Shown: in pieces, positions 7,237 through 13,674 of the stretch | Layout of the letters: every line of letters begins with the position of its first letter | Numbering within the stretch: position 1 is the stretch's first letter | NCBI GenBank assembly: GCA_023380675.1 | Contig: JAMCRS010000350.1 | Span: 1,253 to 21,052, forward strand | Direction of reading: 5' to 3' | DNA length: 19,800 bases | Origin: Chloroflexota bacterium | GTDB lineage: Bacteria; Chloroflexota; Anaerolineae; UBA4142 | Translations under genes and position numbers: made by a program | Notes under the pieces: model-generated | What the model was told of the DNA's origin: nothing | The model's input: only the letters and a program-made list of their open reading frames with translations | Database searches by the model: none

Positions 7237-8000
7237 CTCAAACAGACCTCGCTGCCAGAGCGGCGAGGGTGCAGATCGACCACCCCAAGCCGGTCGGGCT
7301 ATACTGGAGCCTGATCGACGACTCGCGCAGCGAGCCGATCGCTCGTGTGCTCGGAATCGCCGCGCTGATCAATATTGCCGTCGCCTTCTACATGGCGATC
7401 TGGTACGCGCCGCGCGAAGAGACGATGGGGGACGTGCAGCGGATATTCTATTTTCACGTGCCGAGCGCCTGGATCGGCTTTCTGGCGTTCTTTGTCGTGT
7501 TTGTCGCCAGCCTGCTGTATATTTGGAAGCGTGAGCGAAAATGGGACGCGTTAGCGCTCTCGGCCGCCGAGATCGGCGTCGTCTTTACAACGCTCGTGCT
7601 GCTCACCGGTCCGATCTGGGCGAAACAAGCATGGGGCGCATACTGGGTCTGGGACGCGCGTCTGACCACGACGCTCATCCTCTGGCTCATTTACATCGGC
7701 TACCTGATGCTGCGCGGATCTGCAGAAGGCGAACGTCGCCAGCGCTTTGCGGCGGTACTAGCCATCGTCGGCTTTCTTGACGTACCGATCATCTATTTCT
7801 CGGTCGAGTTCTGGCGGACCATGCACCCGATGCTGCTCATCGGAGAACAGGGAGGGCTAGCACCCCCGATGACGCAAACGCTCATGGTGGCGCTCCTCTC
7901 GTTCACGCTCCTCTTCGCATACCTTTTGATCCAACGGGTGCGGCTCGAGCAGGCGCGTGACCAGGTGAATTTTATGGAAGAAGCGCTGGGAGAAGAATAA
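7233..8000 (+). CDS. ccmC: Heme exporter/heme-handling protein CcmC
   Basis: 255-aa protein with about six membrane helices that loads heme onto CcmE. It has the WWD motif WGAYWVWDARLT (residues 134-145) and the two flanking heme-ligand histidines expected in CcmC: His75 in YFHVPSAW and His198 in FWRTMHPM. The ATG at 7233 was chosen because it overlaps the upstream stop (ATGA), and the family N-terminus begins soon after. The gene ends TAATG, overlapping the start of the CcmD-like gene by one base. The 30-residue hydrophilic head is a little longer than in E. coli. Confidence 0.95.
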   Translation: MTQTDLAARAARVQIDHPKPVGLYWSLIDDSRSEPIARVLGIAALINIAVAFYMAIWYAPREETMGDVQRIFYFHVPSAWIGFLAFFVVFVASLLYIWKRERKWDALALSAAEIGVVFTTLVLLTGPIWAKQAWGAYWVWDARLTTTLILWLIYIGYLMLRGSAEGERRQRFAAVLAIVGFLDVPIIYFSVEFWRTMHPMLLIGEQGGLAPPMTQTLMVALLSFTLLFAYLLIQRVRLEQARDQVNFMEEALGEE

Positions 8001-8125
8001 TGGAATTCGTGGCGGTTGCGTACGGCTTGATCGCGATGGTATTGATCGGCTACGCGCTGAATCTCAGGGCGCGCATCGTCGCGGTCGAGCGGCGGCGCGC
8101 GAGGTTTGAATCAAGGGACGACTGA
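8000..8125 (+). CDS. ccmD: CcmD-like small membrane protein
   Basis: 41-aa reading frame (MEFVAVAYGLIAMVLIGYAL..., ending RRRARFESRDD). It consists of one hydrophobic helix (about residues 4-21) containing AYG and GYAL, followed by an Arg-rich cytoplasmic tail. That is the normal build of CcmD, which stabilises the CcmC-CcmE complex and helps release heme-loaded CcmE. Its start overlaps the ccmC stop by one base (TAATG). CcmD proteins are poorly conserved, so the call depends on topology, size and position directly after ccmC. Confidence 0.75.
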   Translation: MEFVAVAYGLIAMVLIGYALNLRARIVAVERRRARFESRDD

Positions 8126-8188
8126 GACGATTGTGGTTGACACGCGTGCCCGCCGCAGATATATTGGCCTCTGAACCGACGCTAGGCA

Positions 8189-8560
8189 TTGGGCGCCGAG
8201 TGCCGGCAGCACGTGGCGAGGAGGAAACGTGGATGCGTTTTGGCGGAGGGATTCGTTCCACCCGCTCCCTTTACGCTTGACGAGCTGGATCCGGCGGGAC
8301 TGCTGCCGGAGCGGGTGTACGAAAAACACGAGCTCCTAGCCTATCTCGAGCACGGGCGCGATAAATTCCGTTCGACCGTCCAGGGATTGACGGACGAAAG
8401 AGCACGCCAGCGGTGCAGTTTCTCGTGGGGTGAGATGAGCTTTGCAGAGCTTCTCCTGGACAATATGCGGCACGTTCAAGAGCATGCGTCGCAGCTATTG
8501 CTGCTCCTCGGTCAGACAATCGATTCGGTCCCCGGATACGTCACAAAGAGCAAGCGTTGA
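8189..8560 (+). pseudogene. DinB-superfamily protein, C-terminal remnant
   Basis: The part from about 8252 (FVPPAPFTLDELDPAGLLPERVYEKHELLAYLEHGRDKFRSTVQGLTDE...SFSWGEMSFAELLLDNMRHVQEHASQLLLLLGQ) reads like the C-terminal half of DinB/DUF664-type four-helix proteins. It includes the metal-site region NMRHVQEHA. Full family members are about 160-180 aa and start with a helix carrying the first metal-binding His; none of this is present upstream. A good ribosome binding site (GAGGAGG, 8219-8225) precedes GTG/ATG codons at 8229 and 8232, but these are in a different frame that stops soon. This suggests truncation plus frameshift. A short expressed protein cannot be excluded. Confidence 0.55.
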
Positions 8561-8594
8561 TCATCGACGACGGGGCACTTGCTGATGCATTAGC

Positions 8595-8627
8595 ACGAGC
8601 GGCGCACAATGTGCGCCGCTCGTTTCT
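8595..8627. terminator. Hairpin terminator between convergent genes
   Basis: A 14-bp perfect inverted repeat (8595-8608 and 8610-8623, core CGAGCGGCGCACA) is followed by TTCTAT on the plus strand. It lies between the DinB remnant (plus) and the small membrane protein (minus), whose stop codon it overlaps. The U tract is weak. Confidence 0.6.
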
Positions 8628-9000
8628 ATATCGGTAGGTGTCCGATGCTTGCCAGTCCGACGAGTATTATCAATAGCGGGACTACGAACAACGCCAGACG
8701 CAGCAGCGGCGTATTCGATCCCTCGCGCTTGGTCATCCTCTGCAAGCCGTGTGCGGCAGCCAAACCGACAAACATGACAATCGGATGAACAGCCTGCGAC
8801 AAACCGCCGAGCAGAATAATCAAGATGCCGAGCAGTGCTTGCAAGTCGTACAAGCCTACGAACACGGAGGCAAGCGTCCGGTCGAGATTGCCTGGGACGC
8901 TTTTGCGTGCCATCGCCATGAGGGCTGCGCCGATTCCTGCCAGCGCTACGAGCAAGATAACGAACCGGACGAGCCCATGAATAACGAGTACAATGTCCAT
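8626..9000 (-). CDS. Small four-helix membrane protein of unknown function
   Basis: 124-aa hydrophobic protein starting MDIVLVIHGLVRFVILLVALAG. Hydrophobic stretches at about residues 3-29, 43-64, 70-84 and 100-119 suggest four membrane helices. A basic loop (QRMTKREGSN) lies before the last helix. The start is well supported by GAGGAGAG 7 bases upstream; longer in-frame starts lack a ribosome binding site. The family is not recognised. It is transcribed away from the ArsR-led sulfur operon, and its upstream region is shared with that operon's promoter region, so co-regulation is possible. Confidence 0.75.
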   Translation of the reverse strand: MDIVLVIHGLVRFVILLVALAGIGAALMAMARKSVPGNLDRTLASVFVGLYDLQALLGILIILLGGLSQAVHPIVMFVGLAAAHGLQRMTKREGSNTPLLRLALFVVPLLIILVGLASIGHLPI

Positions 9001-9131
9001 GTCGGTTCTCTCCTCGATGTGACGTGGTCTGCGAGGCCCGCATGGCCTCGTTAAAGATGGGCACAGCATATCGAAAAACAGAGGATTCGTCAACGCCGTT
9101 TTAGACGCCGTGTGTGAAGATGCCACGAATT

Positions 9132-9161
9132 TTGACCAAATTCTGACTTGTGAGATATGTT
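9132..9161 (+). promoter_or_regulatory. Promoter of the arsR-dsrE2-tusA operon
   Basis: TTGACC (9132-9137) and TATGTT (9156-9161) are spaced by 18 bases, in an AT-rich island between divergent genes. The predicted transcription start near 9168 puts the 20-bp palindrome about 35 bases downstream of it. Confidence 0.45.
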
Positions 9162-9202
9162 ACAAAGACCTTAACCACATATACTCAAAATCGAAGATGA
9201 AG

Positions 9203-9222
9203 ATATTCGCATGTGCGAATAT
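9203..9222. promoter_or_regulatory. Perfect 20-bp palindrome, likely ArsR-family operator
   Basis: ATATTCGCA, two bases, then its exact reverse complement. It lies 22 bases upstream of the arsR-like start codon. ArsR/SmtB dimers bind AT-rich imperfect or perfect palindromes of about this size near their own promoters, so autoregulation is the simplest reading. No second copy was noticed elsewhere in the window. Confidence 0.65.
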
Positions 9223-9244
9223 GTGTCGTCCTCAAGGAAAACGG

Positions 9245-9577
9245 ATGGACAAACAGCTTCTCAAAGAGATCAACAACCTTCACGCCGAAATCTGCGGTGG
9301 GCTATCGGACCCAAAGCGAATCGCCATCCTCTACGCGATCGTGGACGAGCCCAAGAGCGTAATGGAGCTTGCCGAAGCGTTGGACTTGCCGCAACCAACC
9401 CTCTCACGTCATCTCAAAGTACTGCGCGATCGCGGCATGGTCATCGCGGAACGACAAGGCTCGAACATCATTTACTCACTGGCCGATCGCCGCATTCTGC
9501 AGGCACTGGACTTGTTACGCCAGGTCCTGGCCGACAACTTGAACAAACGGAGCGCGCTTGCGGAGGCAATTTCCTAG
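9245..9577 (+). CDS. ArsR-family transcriptional regulator
   Basis: 110-aa winged-helix repressor. The helix-turn-helix is MELAEALDLPQPTLSRHLKVLRDRGMVIAERQGSNIIYSLAD (about residues 37-78), preceded by the dimer helix HAEICGGLSDPKRIAILYAI. The start at 9245 is supported by AAGGA 6 bases upstream and by the start of family-like sequence. Cys17 is the only cysteine, so the metal-binding CxC of ArsR/SmtB is absent, as is the Cys pair of sulfide sensors such as SqrR/BigR. It leads the DsrE2-TusA-DsrMK-like operon (51 bases to dsrE2) and probably controls it through the palindrome just upstream. The signal is unknown. Confidence 0.9.
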   Translation: MDKQLLKEINNLHAEICGGLSDPKRIAILYAIVDEPKSVMELAEALDLPQPTLSRHLKVLRDRGMVIAERQGSNIIYSLADRRILQALDLLRQVLADNLNKRSALAEAIS

Positions 9578-9628
9578 AATTGGCATAATCCAACCGAAAT
9601 CTGGACTTACGGTCAAAGGAGATTCGAA

Positions 9629-10108
9629 ATGGACAAGGACAACAAGCTTTCGATGGTCGTGTTCAGCGGCGACATGGACAAGGTCATGGCAGCCTTTATC
9701 ATCGCGACGGGTGCGGCGGCCTCCGGCATGGACGTGACAATGTTCTTTACCTTCTGGGGGCTGAAGGCAATCCAGAAGGACAGCTCGCTCACCGGCAAGG
9801 GGTTGTTCGGCCGGATGCTCGGATTGATGAACCGCGGCGGCATCGACACGATCGGCCCATCTCGCTTTAACTTTGGAGGCATGGGCCGCTGGATGATGAA
9901 GACGATGATGAAGTCCAAGAACGTGGCTTCATTGCACGAGCTGCGCGACCTGGCGATCGAGCTGGGCGTCAAGATGATGCCGTGCCAGATGAGCATGGAC
10001 GTGCTCGAGGTCGGCGCGGACAAGATGCTGCCTGCGACGACGAATCCCGTCGGCGTGGCCTCCTTCGTCGAAGAGGCCGTACATTCCAAAGCTACCCTGT
10101 TTATTTAG
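9629..10108 (+). CDS. DsrE2-like sulfurtransferase (DsrE/DsrF/DrsH-like family)
   Basis: 159-aa protein of the DsrE2 group, which moves sulfane sulfur to and from TusA-type carriers. The N-terminus KLSMVVFSGDMDKVMAAFIIATGAAASGMDVTMFFTFWGLKAI is the family's first beta-alpha unit, with two hydrophobic stretches often predicted as membrane-associated. The active cysteine is Cys119 in KMMPCQMSMDVLEV, matching the conserved 'AC.MSMD' of DsrE2. The Met- and Gly-rich middle (FNFGGMGRWMMKTMMKSK) is typical for the group. A strong ribosome binding site (AAAGGAG) precedes the ATG. It is followed after 95 bases by tusA. Confidence 0.9.
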   Translation: MDKDNKLSMVVFSGDMDKVMAAFIIATGAAASGMDVTMFFTFWGLKAIQKDSSLTGKGLFGRMLGLMNRGGIDTIGPSRFNFGGMGRWMMKTMMKSKNVASLHELRDLAIELGVKMMPCQMSMDVLEVGADKMLPATTNPVGVASFVEEAVHSKATLFI

Positions 10109-10203
10109 ACAAGATATCGGATGCTGTGGGCTGGACGGTCGGAACCGCGCCGATGCGCGGCCCCGATCTACAGCACCAAAGCTAAACCAAAGGAGAGTTT
10201 CAA

Positions 10204-10458
10204 ATGGCTGACCAAATCAAGCCGGATGTGGTGCTCGATCTGAAGGGTCTGTTGTGCCCCATGCCGGTCGTCAAATTGCAGCTCGCGGTGAAAAAATTGC
10301 AGGAAGGTCAGGTCGTTCAAGGCATCGCGACCGATCCCGGCGTGATGGCGGACATTCCTGCGTGGGCGCGTACGAGCGGCAACGAGCTGCTGTCCATCGA
10401 GCAGGTGGAAAAGGAATACCGCTTTGTAGTCAAGAAGACCGCCGGAGTTGCGCGATGA
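10204..10458 (+). CDS. tusA: TusA-family sulfur carrier protein
   Basis: 84-aa carrier with the TusA signature LDLKGLLCPMPVVKLQLAVKKLQ. Cys18 in the CPxP motif is the residue that holds a persulfide. The rest (GQVVQGIATDPGVMADIPAWARTSGNELLSIEQVEKEYRFVVKK) is the normal two-layer alpha/beta fold. AAAGGAGAG precedes the ATG. In the neighbourhood of DsrE2 and a DsrMK-like pair it is more likely part of dissimilatory or detoxifying sulfur traffic than tRNA thiolation. Its stop overlaps the next gene's start (ATGA). Confidence 0.95.
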   Translation: MADQIKPDVVLDLKGLLCPMPVVKLQLAVKKLQEGQVVQGIATDPGVMADIPAWARTSGNELLSIEQVEKEYRFVVKKTAGVAR

Positions 10459-11123
10459 GCGCCGGCCTCCTCACTGGCGTCATGGCGCTGGCGGGGTTGG
10501 TGTTTTCCGCGGCCGTCTTTGGCGCACGGTGGTCGCAAATGCAGCGTCTGCCGTACGCCAGAGATCTGTCTCAACCCAAAGATTCGGCTGGCCGCGGGGT
10601 GCTGTACGCTTTTACGTTAGGGATGGCCCCCTGGGCCAAAGAGAGCACGCGCCTGCACATGATCGCCTACTTGCGAGGCATTGCCTTTCACGTGGGCATC
10701 TTTGCGGGACTGTCGGCCCTCTTGATCAGCCCGTGGTTCAGCCGGCTTCCCGCCGTCGTGCTCATCCTCGCCGCGATTGTGACCGGATTGGGCGCGGTGA
10801 TGGGAGCCATCGGCGGCGTCATGCGGTTGACGGAACACAATCTCAAGGCTATCAGCACGGCGGACGATCACGCCGCGGTCTGGCTCGTCACGGTCTATCT
10901 CGCCGCGACGGCAGCCGCGCTGGTATCCACCGCCCTGCTCCCGGTCATGTGGGTCACTGCAGCGGCAATGCTCGCGTACGCGCCGCTCGGCAAGATCAAA
11001 CACTGCATCTACTTTTTCTACGGGCGCCTGTTCTACGGCACACACATCGGACGGCGCGGTGTCGTCGCCGGGATGCTGGCACACGCACTGCCTTTGCGCG
11101 GGGAGGTGTCCCATGGCAAGTGA
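10455..11123 (+). CDS. DsrM/HdrE-like cytochrome b membrane subunit (NarI-like)
   Basis: 222-aa protein with about five membrane helices. Histidines in or next to helices are suited as heme b ligands: His79 in RGIAFHVGIF and His183 in PLGKIKHCIYFFYGRLFYG, with further His68, His128, His139 and His197. The phrase before His183 resembles the 'P.SK..H' helix of the nitrate reductase gamma/DsrM/HmeC family. The ATG overlaps the tusA stop, and the gene's end overlaps the next start by 11 bases, so all three are translationally linked. The inferred role is quinone-linked electron transfer to or from the following iron-sulfur protein. Family assignment is by pattern and context, with moderate certainty. 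Confidence 0.75.
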   Translation: MSAGLLTGVMALAGLVFSAAVFGARWSQMQRLPYARDLSQPKDSAGRGVLYAFTLGMAPWAKESTRLHMIAYLRGIAFHVGIFAGLSALLISPWFSRLPAVVLILAAIVTGLGAVMGAIGGVMRLTEHNLKAISTADDHAAVWLVTVYLAATAAALVSTALLPVMWVTAAAMLAYAPLGKIKHCIYFFYGRLFYGTHIGRRGVVAGMLAHALPLRGEVSHGK

Positions 11124-12432
11124 GGCCGTCGCCACGGCGCTGCAAGTGCTCGAAAAGCAGATCAATCGCCCTCTCATGGCCGCCCTCGAGGTCTGCGCGC
11201 GGTGCGGAATCTGCGCCGAGGCCTGTCACTATTACGTCGCCGAGCCAGAGCTCAAGCACGTGCCAGCTTATCGCGCCGAGCAGCTTCGCAAGGTCACACG
11301 GCGCAAGCACGACTTTTTCGGCGAGCACTTTCCCAAGTGGGTCAACGCGCAAGACCTGGACGAGCCCATGCTCGAGCGAATGGCGGAGATGGCGTTCAGC
11401 GAATGCACGCTTTGCCGCCGCTGCACTTTCAATTGTCCCATGGGGGTCGATACGCCGCTCATGATGCGGGCCATCCGCGCGATGGCGACCGCTTCTGGCA
11501 AGGCGCCCGAGCTCCTCGTCATGCTGGCCGACGCCGCAATCGAAAAGGGAGAGCATCCGGAGATCTTCAAGGACCTCTTCGTTCAGCAAATCGGCGAGAT
11601 GGAAAAACAATTGCAAGCGATGGTCGGCGACCCGGGCGCGCGGATCACGGTCGACCGCAAGGGCGCGCGCGTCTTGTACGTGGCGCTCGCCGGAGCTCAC
11701 ACGATCCTGCCGCCCGCCGCCATCTTCTGGGCCGCCAAGGAAGACTGGACGCTGAGCATCTTCGAAGCGGCGAACTATGGCGTCTTTTTGGGAGACACGG
11801 CGCGCGCGAAAAAGATCGCCCAACGCATCATCGACGAAGCCAAGCGGCTCGAGGTCGAAGAGGTTATCGTCGCCGAATGCGGACACGCGTGCGCTGCGCT
11901 GGTGTGGGATGCGCCGAACTGGTTCCAGGAGCAATTTCCATTCCGGATGCGCAGTATCGTAGAGCTCGTGGCAGAGTATGTGAAGCAAGGGCGGCTCAAG
12001 CTCGACCCGACGGCAAATCCGGAGCCGATCACGTATCACGATTCGTGCAATCTCGCCCGCACGAGCGGGATCTACGAAGAGCCGCGGCAGATCCTTCGCG
12101 AAGTCACGACCGATTTTCGCGAAATGACGCCGCACGGACTGGAGAACTATTGCTGCGGCGGAGGCGGCGGCCTGGTCGCACTCCCCGAATACGAAGACAA
12201 GCGCATGGCAGCCGGCCGGCCCAAAGCGGAGCAGATTCGCAAGACCGGCGCGCAGATCGTGGTCGCGGCCTGCGAAAACTGCCGGCTCCAGCTTGGCGAC
12301 CTGAACAGCTTTTACGGACTAGATGTCAAGGTCAGCGCTCTGGCCGATCTGGTCGTCAAAGCAATGCGGCTGCCCGGCGTCAACGCGGCAGCACCGGCCG
12401 AGGCGAAACACGTCCCGGTGATGGCCGAGTAA
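11113..12432 (+). CDS. DsrK/HdrD-like iron-sulfur (CCG-domain) protein
   Basis: 439-aa cytoplasmic iron-sulfur protein. The N-terminus binds two [4Fe-4S] clusters: C28-x2-C31-x2-C34-x3-C38 and C98-x2-C101-x2-C104-x3-C108. The C-terminal CCG module is complete (C312, C347-C348-G349, C387-x2-C390), as for the special catalytic cluster of heterodisulfide reductase HdrB/HdrD and DsrK. The first CCG module is degenerate: ALAGAH and NYG stand where Cys and CCG are expected, leaving only C256 and C260 (ECGHAC). One full CCG module plus two ferredoxin clusters is the DsrK/HmeD pattern rather than that of true HdrD. GGGGAGG precedes the ATG. Paired with the cytochrome b subunit, it could reduce or oxidise a persulfide or disulfide held on TusA/DsrE2. 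Confidence 0.85.
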   Translation: MASEAVATALQVLEKQINRPLMAALEVCARCGICAEACHYYVAEPELKHVPAYRAEQLRKVTRRKHDFFGEHFPKWVNAQDLDEPMLERMAEMAFSECTLCRRCTFNCPMGVDTPLMMRAIRAMATASGKAPELLVMLADAAIEKGEHPEIFKDLFVQQIGEMEKQLQAMVGDPGARITVDRKGARVLYVALAGAHTILPPAAIFWAAKEDWTLSIFEAANYGVFLGDTARAKKIAQRIIDEAKRLEVEEVIVAECGHACAALVWDAPNWFQEQFPFRMRSIVELVAEYVKQGRLKLDPTANPEPITYHDSCNLARTSGIYEEPRQILREVTTDFREMTPHGLENYCCGGGGGLVALPEYEDKRMAAGRPKAEQIRKTGAQIVVAACENCRLQLGDLNSFYGLDVKVSALADLVVKAMRLPGVNAAAPAEAKHVPVMAE

Positions 12433-12500
12433 CTCGATAATTAGGCTGGTGGCCGGCGGAGCTCACGCGTAACATCGGCCATCAAGTTTATCAAACGAAA

Positions 12501-12540
12501 CAACACAGACGAGGAATGTGTCCTCGTCTGTGTTGTTTTT
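12501..12540 (+). terminator. Strong intrinsic terminator of the sulfur operon
   Basis: A 15-bp perfect stem (12501-12515 with 12521-12535, loop ATGTG) is followed directly by TTTTT. It ends the plus-strand operon 70 bases after the DsrK-like gene. The same stem may also stop minus-strand transcripts of the glycoside hydrolase gene, whose stop codon is 20 bases away. Confidence 0.9.
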
Positions 12541-12559
12541 CGAATATCGACAATTACAG

Positions 12560-13471
12560 CTAGTGCATTGGCAGATACATATTGCCGAACGACGTGAGCG
12601 CGCCGGTGTTCCAGTCCACGACCGGCGTCACAAAATAGCTCGACGCCCAGCCTTCGGTCCCTTTGATCTTGGAAGCAAACCACGCGTACCGAGTGATCTT
12701 GGACTCGCCCTCCATCCAATTGATGAAGGTTTGCGCTTGCTGAATCGCGCCCGATGGGCTCGACGGCGAAGTGGGCGAGAACGAAAATTCGGTGACCCAG
12801 ACCTCGGGCGTTCCCCACGAGTTCGCCCAACTCTCGAATTGCTGAGTGAACGGGATACATTGGGACGCATACCAGGCATAGCAGTGAACAGCCAAGCCGT
12901 CCAGTCGCGGCGGGGTCCCATAGTCAGAGACATAGGCATTGCGGAAGTTGACGAGCCAATTCGGATTCGAGCCGCTCGGGGCCGGTGCCAGAAGCTTGCG
13001 GTCTGGGTATTTCTGCTCGATCTGCCTCCAAAGCGGGGCTGCGTCAGTAGGCGAAATGTTCGCCTGGCTGGCGCTGTCCGGCTCGTTAAATCCCATGATC
13101 CAATTGGAGTTACCGCCGAGCGTCGCGTTCACGTCCGATGCCCACCACATCATTGGCACGTTCTCAACTCCCGCGCAGTTGTCAGGCGAGGGAGACCACC
13201 CGTACTGCCATATCGCGCCGACCGCGCTGACGCTGGAGCAATCGTGGTAAGTGAGACCGATACCTTTCTTGGCGACCGTTGGCGTGGAAGCTGCTGAAGT
13301 GGTCTGCACGTAGGGAACGAAGACGAGGAACTGGCTGGAGCTGGTGGCGCGTTTTGCCGCCGGCGGCTTGCCGGTTGGCGATTGGGCGAACGCGGCTGGG
13401 CTAGACATCAACGCAACCAGCGTCAGCCCCGCGACAATCAGCGCTATCTTGGCAACGTACCGAACCTGCAT
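12560..13471 (-). CDS. Secreted glycoside hydrolase, GH128/Asl1-like (probable beta-1,3-glucanase)
   Basis: 303-aa exported enzyme. A signal peptide (about residues 1-29, ending SSPAAFA|QS) and a Ser/Thr-rich linker precede the catalytic core. The core shows GH128 landmarks: GIGLTYHDCSS at its start, WQYGWSPSP, MMWW (107-110), GFNEP with Glu130 as likely acid/base, DGLAVHCYAW, and VTEFSF with Glu228 as likely nucleophile; it ends RYAWFASK...TGALTSFGNMYL. Family members cleave beta-1,3-glucans. The start at 13471 is supported by GAGGGGG just upstream and by the signal peptide. The gene is preceded by a promoter, a GEMM-I riboswitch aptamer and a terminator-like hairpin. This implies control by a cyclic dinucleotide, and so a link to biofilm or exopolysaccharide turnover. 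The true substrate is not proven by the sequence. Confidence 0.85.
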   Translation of the reverse strand: MQVRYVAKIALIVAGLTLVALMSSPAAFAQSPTGKPPAAKRATSSSQFLVFVPYVQTTSAASTPTVAKKGIGLTYHDCSSVSAVGAIWQYGWSPSPDNCAGVENVPMMWWASDVNATLGGNSNWIMGFNEPDSASQANISPTDAAPLWRQIEQKYPDRKLLAPAPSGSNPNWLVNFRNAYVSDYGTPPRLDGLAVHCYAWYASQCIPFTQQFESWANSWGTPEVWVTEFSFSPTSPSSPSGAIQQAQTFINWMEGESKITRYAWFASKIKGTEGWASSYFVTPVVDWNTGALTSFGNMYLPMH

Positions 13472-13498
13472 TTCCCCCTCAGTACTAGGCCAGGCCCG

Positions 13499-13546
13499 CA
13501 AAAACAAAGGCCTGTCATCGCCGCTCTTCGCGGGACAGACAGGCCT
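13499..13546 (-). terminator. Terminator-like hairpin, riboswitch expression platform
   Basis: On the minus strand AGGCCTGTC (13546-13538) pairs with GACAGGCCT (13516-13508). An inner CCGC/GCGG stem lies between, and TTGTTTTTG follows. It lies downstream of the aptamer and upstream of the glycoside hydrolase start codon, the usual place for ligand-controlled termination. A competing CCTG/CAGG mini-hairpin overlaps its 5' arm. Confidence 0.7.
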
Positions 13547-13564
13547 GTTTGGCAGGAACTAGTC

Positions 13565-13666
13565 AATCCACTTTCGGCGGCCTGGCAGTCAGCTCTCGCA
13601 TTCGAGAGTTGAGACCCATAGCTTTGCGCCCTCATCTTTCGATGAGTTTGCTCTTATCGAGTGATT
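13565..13666 (-). promoter_or_regulatory. GEMM-I (cyclic di-GMP-I class) riboswitch aptamer
   Basis: On the minus strand the RNA reads GCAAAC, then a P2 hairpin CUCAUC-GAAA-GAUGAG (13646-13631) with the family's GAAA tetraloop. The conserved GGCGCAAAGCUAUGGGUCU follows, then a P3 hairpin CUCUCG-AAUG-CGAGAG (13608-13593), then GACUGCCAGGCCGCCGA with the tetraloop-receptor side. A closing P1 (AAUCACU with AGUGGAUU) brackets the whole. Order, spacing and conserved bases fit RF01051 (GEMM-I), whose members bind c-di-GMP or, in some variants, cGAMP. The predicted transcription start (about 13668) is right at its 5' end. It precedes the GH128-like gene, with the terminator-like hairpin between. Confidence 0.9.
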
Positions 13667-13674
13667 CCGGAGCA

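Noticed and set aside
11202..12440. A 412-codon plus-strand frame, and a 379-codon minus-strand frame at 10996-12135, over the DsrK-like gene
   Set aside because: Both are GC-driven shadows. The products are Arg/Ala-rich and low in complexity, while the main frame carries all cluster-binding cysteines.
12518..13297. A 259-codon plus-strand frame opposite the glycoside hydrolase
   Set aside because: Shadow frame; the minus strand has a signal peptide, catalytic Glu motifs and a riboswitch leader.
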